A DNA stretch of 64,000 bases from VAZQ01 sp963756715 (GTDB lineage: Bacteria > Pseudomonadota > Alphaproteobacteria > Rhizobiales > Xanthobacteraceae). This document shows positions 9,965 through 18,692 of this stretch, piece by piece (within the stretch, counting starts at the first letter, position 1; each line of letters opens with the position of its first letter). Position numbers and translations under genes: made by a program. A model generated the notes under the pieces. It searched no databases. It worked only from the letters and a program-made list of their open reading frames with translations, and had not been told where the DNA came from. Where the stretch lies: positions 1 through 64,000 of the forward strand of contig CAVWOV010000018.1 in NCBI GenBank assembly GCA_963756715.1. Direction: 5' to 3'.

Positions 9965-10354
9965 ATGAGCGAACGACGTCGAGCGGTGCGACAGAAGAGC
10001 TTCCTGCGCGGCTGCATCTATTTCAACAATCGCCGCACCGTGGTGGATTGCCTGATCCGGGATCTATCCGAAAGTGGCGCACGCCTTCAATTCTCCGACG
10101 CCATTTCGATTCCCGACAGTTTCGAACTCTACATCGCGCAGAAGGAGCAAATCTTGCGCGCGAAGGTCGAGCGACGTCACGGTATGGACGTAGGCGTGTC
10201 ATTTTCCGACGTCGTACAGGACAAATCCGGCCCAGCCGATGTCGCCGAACTGACCGACCGGGTCCATCGGCTTGAGGCTGACGTCGCGGCTCTGCGGCGA
10301 ATGCTGCGGCGGCTCAAAGCCGACGTCGATGGAGCCGGCACCGACGCCGCCTAG
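9965..10354 (+). CDS. PilZ-domain protein
   Basis: 129 residues from ATG 9965. Begins MSERRRAVRQKSFLRGCIYF, a PilZ start with the RxxxR c-di-GMP-binding arginines. The DLSESGARLQF stretch matches the second PilZ motif (D/NxSxxG). A C-terminal helix with heptad-like hydrophobics (VAELTDRVHRLEADVAALRRMLRRL) is a probable coiled coil. Alphaproteobacteria carry many such single-domain proteins, and not all bind the nucleotide. A frame start at 9902 exists but lacks a ribosome site. Confidence 0.85.
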   Translation: MSERRRAVRQKSFLRGCIYFNNRRTVVDCLIRDLSESGARLQFSDAISIPDSFELYIAQKEQILRAKVERRHGMDVGVSFSDVVQDKSGPADVAELTDRVHRLEADVAALRRMLRRLKADVDGAGTDAA

Positions 10355-10360
10355 TCCGCC

Positions 10361-10390
10361 GGATCGCCAAGGATCGCCAAGGACGCCAAG
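10361..10390. repeat. Short tandem repeat, three units of about 10 bp
   Basis: GGATCGCCAA occurs twice in a row, then a third unit with one base missing (GGACGCCAAGG), directly after the PilZ stop. Probably slippage; no function seen. Confidence 0.6.
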
Positions 10391-10485
10391 GTGGGAGGGC
10401 CCTTCCGGTATCCAATCAGCCTGAAAGCGCGCTACAAAGGGCTCGCTCGGGACCTGTGCACCTTGGCGGACGAAGGGATTCCATC

Positions 10486-10893
10486 ATGCCTGACATCAAG
10501 ATGCTCAATCCCGACGTGCTCGGTCAGCCGCTCGGGCAATATTCGCAGATCGCGCGGGTCAAGGCGTCGGAATTTCTATTCATCGCCGGGCAGCTCGCAA
10601 CCGACAAGGGCGGGGCTGTCGTCGGTGCCGACGACTTCGACGCACAGTGCCGGCAAGTCTTCGCCAACATCGAAGCGGCGCTCAAATCCCAGGGCGCGAG
10701 TTTCGCCAATGTGGTGGAATTCACCACGTATCTGGTGCACTCGCAGGACGTCCCGAAGTTCATGAAGTTCCGTCTCGGTGCGTTTCCCCGTTTCTTTCCA
10801 GGCGGCGCATATCCGCCGAACACCCTGCTGATGGTCGACCGGCTGGTGGGCGAGCCCTTTCTCGTCGAGGTCGCAACCGTCGCCGCGCTTTGA
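10486..10893 (+). CDS. RidA-family enamine/imine deaminase-like protein
   Basis: 135 residues starting MPDIKMLNPDVLG. The RidA fold is recognisable by LFIAGQLATDKGG, FANIEAALKSQGASFANVVEFTTYLV, and the C-terminal PPNTLLMVDRLVGEPFLVEVATVA. The Arg normally used for substrate binding is replaced by a different arrangement (LMVDRL), so it may be a paralogue outside the classical IlvA-damage pathway. Likely cytosolic homotrimer. The next gene begins 35 bp downstream on the same strand, so the two may be co-transcribed. Confidence 0.85.
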   Translation: MPDIKMLNPDVLGQPLGQYSQIARVKASEFLFIAGQLATDKGGAVVGADDFDAQCRQVFANIEAALKSQGASFANVVEFTTYLVHSQDVPKFMKFRLGAFPRFFPGGAYPPNTLLMVDRLVGEPFLVEVATVAAL

Positions 10894-10927
10894 ACGGGAC
10901 CTTTCAGACATTGCACCGGAGCACAGC

Positions 10928-11872
10928 ATGAATGCCCGCCACCTCGAACCTTCGCCCGAAACCGTGCACTGGGGCTATTTCGACGGCAGCCTGGCGCCGC
11001 AACTCACCATCGACAGCGGCGAACGCGTGACGATCTCGTCGGTGTCGGGCGCACGCGAGCTGATGCCCGCTCCGCCGCTCAAGATTCCGCCTGCCCTGCC
11101 GGCGATTCACGCAAAGATTGCGCCCAGGCACGGGCCGCACATGCTGACCGGTCCGGTCGCCGTGCGCGGCGCCAAGCCCGGCCAAGTGCTGCAAGTCGAC
11201 ATCGAGACGATCGAGCCGTTCTACGATTGGGGCTATCACGCGGTGCGGCCGCTCGCCGGCGCGCTACCTTACGATTTCGCCGAGCAGCGCGTGATCCACA
11301 TCGTGCTCGATCGTGCGCGCAACGTCTGGAAGCTGCCATGGGGCCAGGAGGTGCCGTGGGGCGCGTTCTTCGGCGTGATGGGCACCGCGCCGCCCATTGC
11401 CTGGGGCGCGATCTCCACCGCGCCGCCGCGCAAGAACGGCGGCAATCTCGACAACAAGGAACTCGTCGCCGGCACCACGCTCTACCTGCCGATCTTCGTT
11501 CCGGGCGCGCTGTTCTCTGCCGGCGATGGCCACGGCGCGCAAGGCGATGGCGAGGTTTCGATCAATGCGGTCGAGACCGGCCTGACCGGCACCTTCCGGC
11601 TCACGGTGCGCGACGACATGAGCCTCGAATGGCCGATGGCCGAGACGCCGACCCACATGATCACCATGGCGTTCGATCCCGACCTCGACGATTGCGTGGT
11701 GATCGCGCTTCGCACCATGATCGACCTGCTTGGCGCGCGCGCAGGGCTCGACCGCTACCAGGCCTATACGCTGTGCAGCCTCGCCGCCGACCTGCGCATC
11801 ACGCAGGTGGTCAACGGCAACAAGGGCGTGCATGTGATGCTGGACAAGAAGTATTTCGCGCCGGTGCGATAA
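10928..11872 (+). CDS. Acetamidase/formamidase family protein
   Basis: 314 residues beginning MNARHLEPSPETVHWGYFDGS. Family motifs are GPHMLTGPVAVRGAKPGQVLQVDIETIEP, PWGAFFGVMGTAP, GGNLDNKELVAGTTLYLPIFVPGALFSAGDGHGAQGDGEVSINAVET and a TPTHMITMAFD stretch; the D-x-H-x-x-Q-G-D-G-E region carries the metal ligands of the FmdA/AmdA fold. It hydrolyses short amides to acid and ammonia. Good ribosome site (GGAGC). A short-amide catabolic role beside RidA fits nitrogen scavenging. Confidence 0.88.
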   Translation: MNARHLEPSPETVHWGYFDGSLAPQLTIDSGERVTISSVSGARELMPAPPLKIPPALPAIHAKIAPRHGPHMLTGPVAVRGAKPGQVLQVDIETIEPFYDWGYHAVRPLAGALPYDFAEQRVIHIVLDRARNVWKLPWGQEVPWGAFFGVMGTAPPIAWGAISTAPPRKNGGNLDNKELVAGTTLYLPIFVPGALFSAGDGHGAQGDGEVSINAVETGLTGTFRLTVRDDMSLEWPMAETPTHMITMAFDPDLDDCVVIALRTMIDLLGARAGLDRYQAYTLCSLAADLRITQVVNGNKGVHVMLDKKYFAPVR

Positions 11873-12020
11873 ATCGCGCGGACACCGCCGTGCCAAGAGG
11901 CAGCGTCCGCTTGCGGACTGCCCGGCTTATCAGCGTCAACACCCGGCGGCTCATTGAGCCGCGAGTTGCTCGGCCGCGCGCGCGGCCGATCCTACCAAAC
12001 TCATCTCGCCGACCGCCGCC

Positions 12021-12149
12021 TCAGGACAGGATGCCCTGCGAAAGCAGGACCGTCAGCCCGACGGCCACGACGATGATGGACCCTAATACCGCCAGCCATT
12101 CATGATACGGCTCAGTATCGGGAGTCTCCCGCTCGAGCAATTCACGCAT
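12021..12149 (-). CDS. Candidate 42-residue single-pass membrane microprotein
   Basis: ATG at 12149, stop at 12021-12023. The product starts MRELLERETPDTEPYHEWLA, then a strongly hydrophobic run LGSIIVVAVGLTVLLSQGILS that ends the protein. A G-rich GGTGGGGT lies just upstream as a possible ribosome site. The charged N-terminus and C-terminal helix suggest a tail-anchored peptide. No family is recognised and it is too short for certainty. Confidence 0.45.
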   Translation of the reverse strand: MRELLERETPDTEPYHEWLAVLGSIIVVAVGLTVLLSQGILS

Positions 12150-12479
12150 CGCACCACCCCACCGATGATCACCCCATCATCCACGTGCATCCCCGATGCC
12201 CGTGCGTCTCGTGTAGCAGCCGATTTCGCAGCTATTATGATAGGCAAGACCGCCGCGCAAAAATTTGGACTCTGTCGCTTTTCGGACACGGTACGAGGAT
12301 GCAAATTCAAATAAATCAAGCTCCAGATCGCTCGTCGCCCGGACGCCCCTCAGAAAAGCGTCCGCCCTGCGAAATCGAGCGACGATTGTCGTGAGTGTGA
12401 CACCGGCTTTGCGGTATCAGCATCCGCGAATCTCACCGATTCTCTCTCCTGATTGCGGCTTGCTCAGCCGACGGACTCC
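12150..12479. other. Intergenic, nothing recognised
   Basis: No gene with a ribosome site is seen. The tract separates two candidate microprotein genes and may hold divergent promoters, but no clear sites were identified. Confidence 0.4.
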
Positions 12480-12563
12480 ATGGTCATCCCTCTTGAGATC
12501 ATTCTCGCACTGGCCGCAGCGTCGGTCCTGTTCGCTCTGGTCGTGGCAGTCGCCGCAGATTAG
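12480..12563 (+). CDS. Candidate 27-residue hydrophobic microprotein
   Basis: ATG 12480 to TAG 12561-12563. The product begins MVIPLEIILALAAASVLFAL and continues VVAVAAD: almost one transmembrane helix with an acidic residue near each end. The ribosome site is weak. It could be a small membrane regulator or chance. The cupin gene follows 86 bp downstream on the same strand. Confidence 0.35.
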   Translation: MVIPLEIILALAAASVLFALVVAVAAD

Positions 12564-12649
12564 CGTGGAGGTTCAGGGTCGCGCAGGTTTCTCCGCGATC
12601 TTGTTCGGAGCCACCGCGGAGGTCTAATCTCGCGGGCGGAGGTTCGCCC

Positions 12650-13054
12650 ATGCAGGTTTTCAGTCTACTTGCGGAGCAGGAGTGGGACCCGAAGAAGCAC
12701 GTCGAGAAGGTGCTCGGCGAGGTCCGCGAAGGCGACGTTACGGTCGCATGCTGGGAGCCGGGGCAGATCAGCCCGAACCATTGCCACCCGGACGCTACCG
12801 AAATTTATTTCTGCTTTTCCGGCGGCGGCAAGATGCGCACGCCGAACGAAACGGTCGATATCGTGCCGGGCGCATTCGTGGTGCATCCGCCCGGTGAACT
12901 ACACGAATATATCAACGGGCCAGCCCGCACGCTGCTCTTCCGCGTGCGCTACGGATCGGACATGTCGAGCCGGCATTTCGGCTGGCCGAGCAACGCGGAC
13001 TGGAAACAAATGCCGCGCGACGCGGAGTATTTCCGCCAGTACCCGCCGGGATGA
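12650..13054 (+). CDS. Single-domain cupin protein
   Basis: 134 residues. The two cupin motifs are visible: PNHCHPDATEIYFCFSGGGKM (metal-binding H-x-H...E) near residues 44-64 and PGAFVVHPPGELHEYINGP near 75-95. A CGGAGG ribosome site lies 7 bp before the ATG. Cytosolic. Function could be sugar isomerase-like, dioxygenase-like or regulatory; the sequence alone does not decide. Confidence 0.85.
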   Translation: MQVFSLLAEQEWDPKKHVEKVLGEVREGDVTVACWEPGQISPNHCHPDATEIYFCFSGGGKMRTPNETVDIVPGAFVVHPPGELHEYINGPARTLLFRVRYGSDMSSRHFGWPSNADWKQMPRDAEYFRQYPPG

Positions 13055-13195
13055 GCGCGACGGTAATCGCCCAAAAGCGACCGGGCGCGGCGATAGAATC
13101 TCGCTCAGCAACGGGCTGTGATTTCGTCGGCATTCGGCTAAGTTCGCGCTATCCCAAGTAACGGGCGGACAGAAATCTGTTGAGGGAGATCACGA

Positions 13196-13489
13196 ATGGC
13201 CAAGGCGTATTGGGTGTCGTCCTATCGGTCGGTTTCGAATCCGGATGCCCTGGCGGGCTACGCCAAGCTCGCCGGTCCGGCGATCGCCGCGGGCGGCGGG
13301 CGCTTTCTGGCCCGCGCCGATGCCGCCAAGGCGTACGAGGCCGGTGTCGCCCAGCGCGTCGTCATCATCGAATTCGACAGCGTCGCTCAGGCCATTGCCA
13401 CCCACGATGGCGAAGGCTACCAGGCGGCTTTGAAGGTGTTCGGCAAGGCGGCGGAACGCGATCTGCGGATCGTCGAAGGCCTCGAATAG
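13196..13489 (+). CDS. DUF1330 family protein
   Basis: 97 residues. The opening KAYWVSSYRSVSNPDALAGYAKLAGPAIAAGGGRFLARAD and the RVVIIEFDSVAQAIATHDGEGYQAALK stretch match the DUF1330 ferredoxin-like fold, typical of small stress or catabolic proteins of unknown chemistry. GGGAGATC ribosome site 4 bp before ATG. Monocistronic, with a terminator about 125 bp downstream. Confidence 0.88.
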   Translation: MAKAYWVSSYRSVSNPDALAGYAKLAGPAIAAGGGRFLARADAAKAYEAGVAQRVVIIEFDSVAQAIATHDGEGYQAALKVFGKAAERDLRIVEGLE

Positions 13490-13612
13490 CCCGGCAAACA
13501 CCGGCTTCAATCGGCCGATCCGCATACCACGGCATCACTTCCGCCGGTCCCCAACCATTGCCATCGGGCGATCGCACCGTTATATCGCGGGCAACCATCG
13601 GGTTGATGAGGG

Positions 13613-13640
13613 AACCCGGCGCGCGTGCGCCGGGTTTTTG
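13613..13640 (+). terminator. Rho-independent terminator
   Basis: Perfect 10-bp stem AACCCGGCGC / GCGCCGGGTT with a 4-base loop, running into TTTTT. It closes the DUF1330 transcript and precedes the gene at 13695. Confidence 0.85.
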
Positions 13641-13694
13641 TTTCCAATCGTGCGGACGCGGGGGCACATCCGCAGTGCGACAGGGTTAATAGTC

Positions 13695-13919
13695 ATGGCG
13701 AAGAAACCGGGAACGCGTACCGAATTCGTGCTGTTCGACGTGCTTTATGAGGACGGCTCGCAACGCTCCAATCGCAGGGTTCCAAGCACGGTGTTGGGTG
13801 GCCTCGATGCCGATGAGCCCGCGCGTGCGATTATCGAGCAGCAGGACCAGGAGATCGCCGAGCGGTCGGGTCTCGCGCCGATACCGATCAAGAGTTTGCG
13901 CCGGTCGGGCGGGAAGTAG
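13695..13919 (+). CDS. Conserved small hypothetical protein
   Basis: 74 residues, MAKKPGTRTEFVLFDVLYED at the start, then QRSNRRVPSTVLGGLDADEPARAIIEQQDQEIAERSG. Soluble and charged, with no signal peptide or membrane segment. I recall look-alikes in Bradyrhizobiaceae but no function. The ATG has only a weak AGGG upstream, yet codon use is that of a gene. Confidence 0.65.
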   Translation: MAKKPGTRTEFVLFDVLYEDGSQRSNRRVPSTVLGGLDADEPARAIIEQQDQEIAERSGLAPIPIKSLRRSGGK

Positions 13920-13940
13920 CGTCCGTCACGAAACCATCAT

Positions 13941-14730
13941 TCACCAGCGGGAGCCGAGAAACTCCGCGATGCACGCAGCCGACGCTTTGGCGTAGGTGCC
14001 GCGGCGGCTGACCACCGAACCGGTGAGGCGGTGCAGCGCCAGCGCCATCTCGGTGGCCTTTGCCACCACCGCGATGCCGTTGAGCACCAGCGCGCCGTCG
14101 ATCAGAAACGGGCACTCGCGCGCGAACAGCAGCATCGGCAGTCCGCCCGCCGGGATGATGACCTCGGCGCCGGCCGCGACCAGCGGGCGAACCTGCTCGA
14201 CGAAATTGGCGCGGGCCTGGGCATAGCTGGCGTCGTCCGTGAAGGCGCGCATAAAGCCCGGCAGATCCATCTGAATCGCGCGCACACCGGCGACGCGTTG
14301 CTCGAGGCCGTAGGCCCGCACTTGGCGCTCGTGCCATTCGATGAACACCGGATCGATGGTCACGAGACCGATCCGGCGCCCCATGCTCAATGCTGCGAGC
14401 ATGGTGGCCTCGCCCAGCCCGATCACTGGAATGTCGAGCGCACCGCGAATTTCCAGCAGCCCCGGCTCCTGGAAATGGCCGATCACGAATGCGTCGCAGC
14501 CGCCGCGCTCGGCCTCAAGCGCGTTGCGGATGGTCTGCGCGGCGCAGCGAAATTCCGTCAGCGGGTGAAACAGATGGTCCGGCGGATCGAGGCCATGGAC
14601 CTCGAACCGGTTGCCTGGACCGGCGATGGCGTCCAATAGATTTTGCAAGCCGTTCGATATACGGCGCCTGCTCGACCGGGTGGACGAAGCTCTGGTACCA
14701 CAACCGGGCAGGACGTGACGGCTCGGCCAT
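13941..14730 (-). CDS. Asp/Glu/hydantoin racemase-like protein (one-base insertion)
   Basis: The true start is MAEPSRPARLWYQSFVHPVE at 14730. A doubled A at 14647-14648 breaks the frame; with one base removed the join reads PYIERLQNLLDAIAGPG and the protein is about 262 residues. The fold is that of aspartate/glutamate racemases: ALDIPVIGLGEATMLAALSMGRRIGLVT and AGAEVIIPAGGLPMLL. The two catalytic Cys positions are not Cys here (IGHFQEPGL and PAGGLP), so a racemase activity by the two-Cys mechanism is doubtful. Starts 34 bp after minE on the same strand. Confidence 0.75.
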
Positions 14731-14764
14731 GTGCTGCCCTCAAGCTCGCCGCCGAGCGGTATCG

Positions 14765-15037
14765 TCAGTATCCCACCGCAATCCTTGCCTGCGCCGAATT
14801 GGGCAACTCGACGTCGATCTCCAGGGTCGACACCGTCGAACCGCGGTCCATACGCACCACCACGTTGTCCTGATTGATCGAGACATGCTTGCCGATGGCG
14901 GCGATGATTTCCTCCCGCAGCACGGCGAGCAGGTCAGGTTGCCCGCGCGTCGCGCGCTCGTGCGCCAGCAGAATCTGCAGCCGCTCGCGCGCGACCGGCG
15001 CCGAACTTTGCCGCCGAAACAGATTGAACAGGCTCAT
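14765..15037 (-). CDS. minE: Cell division topological specificity factor MinE
   Basis: 90 residues: N-terminal membrane-targeting helix MSLFNLFRRQ, anti-MinCD helix VARERLQILLAHERA, and the dimerisation domain REEIIAAIGKHV...STLEIDVELP. It stimulates the MinD ATPase and drives MinCD off the membrane near midcell. Its ATG overlaps the minD stop by 4 bases, so translation is coupled. Confidence 0.96.
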   Translation of the reverse strand: MSLFNLFRRQSSAPVARERLQILLAHERATRGQPDLLAVLREEIIAAIGKHVSINQDNVVVRMDRGSTVSTLEIDVELPNSAQARIAVGY

Positions 15038-15849
15038 GCCGCTCTCCGTCCAAACAGCTTGTCGAAGAAGCGCACCCGCTCGGTCGGGATCGACATCGGC
15101 AACGTCTCGCCCATCAGCCGGCGCGCGGCGTCGAGATAAGCGCGGCCCGGCGCGCTCGTCGCACCGCTCACGGTCACCGGCTGGCCGATGTTGGAGGCGC
15201 GCAGCACCTCCTGGCTCTCCGGGATGATGCCGAGGAGCGGCGTGGATAGGATATCGAGCACATCCTCGATGCTGAGCATCTCGCCGCGTGAGGCGCGCGC
15301 CGCATCGTAGCGGGTGATCAGGATATGCTTGTCGACGCGTCCACCTTTCTCAGCCATCTCGGTCTTGGAATCGAGCAGCCCGATGATGCGGTCGGAGTCG
15401 CGTACCGACGAAACTTCCGGATTGGTGACGATCACGGCCGCGTCGGCGAAGCGCATTGCGAGGGTCGCGCCGCGCTCGATCCCCGCGGGACTGTCGCAGA
15501 TCACCCAGTCGAACTTGCCGCGCAGCTCGCGAATGACGCTGGCGACGCCGGCTTCGGTCAACGCATCCTTGTCGCGCGTCTGCGAGGCCGGCAGGAGGTG
15601 CAGCGTCTCGATCCGCTTGTCCTTGATCAGCGCCTGCGAAAGCTTGGCGGTGCCCTGCACCACATTGATGAGGTCAAACACCACGCGGCGCTCCGCCCCC
15701 ATCACCAGGTCGAGGTTGCGCAGGCCGACGTCGAAATCGACCACGACGACCTTCTGTCCCGCCTGCGCCAGCGCAGCGCCGAGTGCGGCAGTCGTGGTCG
15801 TCTTGCCGACGCCCCCTTTGCCGGACGTGACGACGAGTACCTTCGCCAT
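15034..15849 (-). CDS. minD: Septum-site ATPase MinD
   Basis: 271 residues with the deviant Walker A GKGGVGKTTTTAALG at residue 10, the switch regions VVVDFDVGLRNLDLVMGAE and DWVICDSPAGIERG, and a C-terminal amphipathic stretch (RVRFFDKLFGRR) for membrane binding. It recruits MinC and is cycled by MinE. Middle gene of minCDE. Confidence 0.97.
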   Translation of the reverse strand: MAKVLVVTSGKGGVGKTTTTAALGAALAQAGQKVVVVDFDVGLRNLDLVMGAERRVVFDLINVVQGTAKLSQALIKDKRIETLHLLPASQTRDKDALTEAGVASVIRELRGKFDWVICDSPAGIERGATLAMRFADAAVIVTNPEVSSVRDSDRIIGLLDSKTEMAEKGGRVDKHILITRYDAARASRGEMLSIEDVLDILSTPLLGIIPESQEVLRASNIGQPVTVSGATSAPGRAYLDAARRLMGETLPMSIPTERVRFFDKLFGRRAA

Positions 15850-15864
15850 TTCGATCTCCTGCCC

Positions 15865-16605
15865 CTAATCCAGTCCTGTGATCTGCAGGACGCGGTCATT
15901 GAGCCAGCATTGGACCGGCCGGCCACGCAGTTCGGGCGCCATGTCCTCCGCGGTGCGATAGTAGCCGTCGATCGCGATGAGCTCGGCTTCGTTCCGGCTG
16001 CAGAACACCCGCGCCTTGACGTTGTTGCCCATGGCCCCCGCCATGGCCCGCCCGCGCAGCGTCCCGTAAATGTGGATCGATCCGGAGGCGACCACTTCGG
16101 CGCCGGACGAAACCGCACCCAGTACGGTGATGTCGCCATAGGGAAAAACCACCGACTGGCCCGATCGGATCGGATTTTCGACCAGAAGCGACGTCGGCTC
16201 GCCGCGCTTGCCGGTCGCCTCGGCGTCCCCGGAGGGCGCACCGGCCGCCTGCTCGCCCGGCCCGACGCCGGCGGCCTGACGGCCACCCTTCATCAGCGGC
16301 GGCAATGACGGCCCGAGGCAGGCTTCGTCAATGCCTTCACAACCCAGAACGCGAATGCCGCGCTCACCCAGGGTCGCGACCAGTCCGGCTATCTCGGCCT
16401 GATCAGGAGGAATGGCCGCAAGGTCAAGGATGGTCGGCCGCCCGGTGAAGAAATCGGGCGACGTCTTGAGCCACCGGTCCAGCTCGTGCAGCCAGCCGTC
16501 GACCGGCGGCGACGGTGCCAGCACAAAGGCCACGAAGGAGCGGCCCCGGAAGCGGATGGATTGTCGCGACTGAACGGCATTCGCGCTGGTCAAGGCGGAC
16601 CTCAA
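15865..16605 (-). CDS. minC: Septum-site inhibitor MinC
   Basis: 246 residues. The N-terminal FtsZ-antagonist domain (RGRSFVAFVLAPSPPVDGWLHELDRWL) is joined by an Ala/Gly/Pro-rich linker to the C-terminal beta-helix domain: VENPIRSGQSVVFPYGDITVLGAVSSGAEVVASGSIHIYGTLRGRAMAG is the MinC signature that binds MinD. First gene of minCDE, 15 bp before minD. Confidence 0.95.
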   Translation of the reverse strand: MRSALTSANAVQSRQSIRFRGRSFVAFVLAPSPPVDGWLHELDRWLKTSPDFFTGRPTILDLAAIPPDQAEIAGLVATLGERGIRVLGCEGIDEACLGPSLPPLMKGGRQAAGVGPGEQAAGAPSGDAEATGKRGEPTSLLVENPIRSGQSVVFPYGDITVLGAVSSGAEVVASGSIHIYGTLRGRAMAGAMGNNVKARVFCSRNEAELIAIDGYYRTAEDMAPELRGRPVQCWLNDRVLQITGLD

Positions 16606-16803
16606 AAAGACGGCGATTCTTACCGGGCGTTAACCCCGATTAGGCGCATTTGGCAGTTAATGATCGGTTAACGGGCGATCCGCTTGCGACCGAATCCCGG
16701 TATCCGCCGTCAGGTGTGCCCTGTTGACCCGCGCCGGGCGGACTGGCATCCGATGACCGGGCGACAAACCTCGTCGCGACGGCTGACCGGGGACCCACAA
16801 ATC

Positions 16804-17856
16804 ATGAAAGACAACGTCAAGCGGGTGTTCTACGTGCGCCACCTCGCCCACGCCTGCTATCTCGATATCATCGCGACGCGCCCGGAAATCAGGCTCGACA
16901 AGCTCGAGAACGAGACGCCCGACGACGTGGCCGAACCCATCATCAAGGCTGCGCACGCCTACCAGATCGGCTCGGCGCGGGACGAGCTCCAGCCCAGATT
17001 CCACGCCCAGCGCGACCTCCTCGCCCGCATGCCGAACCTGTTGATCGTCTCGACCAACGGGGCGGGCTTCGATACCGTCAACGTCAAGGACTGCACCGAG
17101 GCCGGCGTCCTCGTCGTCAACCAGACCGGCGGCAATGCCGAGGCGGTGGCGACCCACGTGGTGGCGATGGTGCTCGCGCTGTCGAAGCAGATCGTCCAGA
17201 CTAACCACGCGATGCGCGGCGGCCGGCTGCACGACCGGCTGGCCTTCATGGGCAACGACGTCGCCGGCCGCACCATCGGCATCGTCGGGCTCGGCAATGT
17301 TGGGCGGCGCATCTCCGCGCTGTGCGGAGGCTTGCTCAACATGCAGGTGATCGCCTGCGACCCCTATCTCGACGAGGCCGCGATCACCGAGCGCGGCGCG
17401 ACGAAAGTGACGCTCGACGAACTGCTGCGCCGCGCCGACTTCGTCTCGATCAACTGCCCGCTCGACGACACCACGCGCCGCATGATCGGAGCCCGCGAAT
17501 TTGGGCTGATGCAGCCCCACGCCTATTTCATCACCACGGCGCGCGGCTTTGTTCACGACGAGGTTGCGCTTGCCGACGCGCTGCGGTCAAAGGCGATCGC
17601 GGGCGCCGGCGTCGACGTGTGGGACAAAGAGCCGCCGCCGCAGGACCACCCATTGCTCGCATTCGACAACGTGATCGCGAGCCCGCACACCGCCGGCGTC
17701 ACCCGCGAGGCGCGCGCCAACATGGGCAAGTTCGCCGCCGAGCAACTGATCATGGCGCTCGACGGCAAGCGCCCGCCGCGCATCGTCAATCCGCAGGTCT
17801 GGCCGGTCTATGCGAAGCGGTTCGAGGAGACATTTGGAATACGGCCGGAGGGCTGA
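16804..17856 (+). CDS. D-isomer-specific 2-hydroxyacid dehydrogenase
   Basis: 350 residues from ATG 16804. The NAD-binding motif is GRTIGIVGLGNVGRRI; the catalytic Arg, Glu and His lie in TTARGFVHDEVAL, DVWDKEPPPQDHPLL and ASPHTAGVTREA. It resembles phosphoglycerate dehydrogenase-like enzymes but lacks an ACT domain, so it is probably a hydroxypyruvate/glyoxylate or other 2-hydroxyacid reductase rather than SerA. Transcribed divergently from minC. Confidence 0.9.
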   Translation: MKDNVKRVFYVRHLAHACYLDIIATRPEIRLDKLENETPDDVAEPIIKAAHAYQIGSARDELQPRFHAQRDLLARMPNLLIVSTNGAGFDTVNVKDCTEAGVLVVNQTGGNAEAVATHVVAMVLALSKQIVQTNHAMRGGRLHDRLAFMGNDVAGRTIGIVGLGNVGRRISALCGGLLNMQVIACDPYLDEAAITERGATKVTLDELLRRADFVSINCPLDDTTRRMIGAREFGLMQPHAYFITTARGFVHDEVALADALRSKAIAGAGVDVWDKEPPPQDHPLLAFDNVIASPHTAGVTREARANMGKFAAEQLIMALDGKRPPRIVNPQVWPVYAKRFEETFGIRPEG

Positions 17857-17900
17857 CACACACACTCCGCGCACGCAATTTTCCGGTCCCGTGGTCGCGC

Positions 17901-18182
17901 TCAATCAAACAGCCGTTCGCCCATCTGGTCGATCATCTGCCGCGCCTTGCTGAGCGTGAAGGTGACGGCATCGTCGTAACCCGGGTGGCTGTCGGCGCGG
18001 ATGAAGCGGTGTTCCTTGCGCACGCCGCCGACCTCCTTCTCGATGGTGCCGGCGGTCTGATAGTTCGCGCCCTCCTTGAAGGGCGCGGCGCGAATGGTAA
18101 AGCCGTTGTATTCGACCGGATCGCTGGCCTTGGGCGCGCTCGCGGCCGAGCCGCCACCGAACAGGGATTTCCAGAACGACAT
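17901..18182 (-). CDS. HlyU-family protein
   Basis: 93 residues, MSFWKSLFGGG followed by PVEYNGFTIRAAPFKEGANYQTAGTIEKE and FIRADSHPGYDDAVTFTLSKARQMIDQMGERLF, the compact alphaproteobacterial HlyU (PF10115) family. Despite the name it is not the winged-helix HlyU of Vibrio and its role is unknown. Good Gly/Ser-rich linker after the first helix. Confidence 0.85.
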   Translation of the reverse strand: MSFWKSLFGGGSAASAPKASDPVEYNGFTIRAAPFKEGANYQTAGTIEKEVGGVRKEHRFIRADSHPGYDDAVTFTLSKARQMIDQMGERLFD

Positions 18183-18287
18183 GACACCACCCGGCTTGAG
18201 GTCGACCCGCGCAGTCTACCTCGAATTTCGGCGCGCTTCATCCGGATCAGCAACGCCGAGCGGGCGTCTCGCTGCCCCCCGATGCGA

Positions 18288-18692
18288 TTACTCGTCGATA
18301 TCCAGAGGAACCGGCTCCAAAGGAACCGGCACCTCCGTCGTCGCGGCTGCGGGCTCGGCGGCGATGCTGCCGGTCGAATCCACTTCAACCACGTCTGCCT
18401 CCGCGCTTGGAGACCGCCGCGGCTTGGCGGGGCGGGCCGGTGCGCTGCGCAGCGTATCGAGATACGCCGCCATGGCGTCGGCCTGATACGGTCCGGTGGT
18501 GTAATGCTCGAGCAGGAAGTCGCGGCCGGCATGCGCCACCTCCTGCGGGGTGTGGTGACACCCGCTGCAGCCGCTCGCGAACAACTGCGCCGGCGACTTG
18601 CCGGCGTCGAGATTCGATTGCGCCGATGCCGTAACGACGGCGAATATTGCAAGCACGACGCCCGCCATAACGGCAAGATGCGACGAAATCAC
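18288..18692 (-). CDS. Small exported c-type cytochrome-like protein
   Basis: 134 residues. Signal peptide (VMAGVVLAIFAVVTASAQS), then one heme-binding CxxCH (FASGCSGCHHTP) near residue 40-45. Met candidates for the sixth ligand lie in DAMAAYLDTL. The C-terminal third is a Pro/Ala/Glu-rich tail (AKPRRSPSAEADVVEV...PVPLEPVPLDIDE). The heme domain is short for a class I cytochrome c; it could be a quinohemoprotein-type electron shuttle. Confidence 0.75.
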   Translation of the reverse strand: MISSHLAVMAGVVLAIFAVVTASAQSNLDAGKSPAQLFASGCSGCHHTPQEVAHAGRDFLLEHYTTGPYQADAMAAYLDTLRSAPARPAKPRRSPSAEADVVEVDSTGSIAAEPAAATTEVPVPLEPVPLDIDE

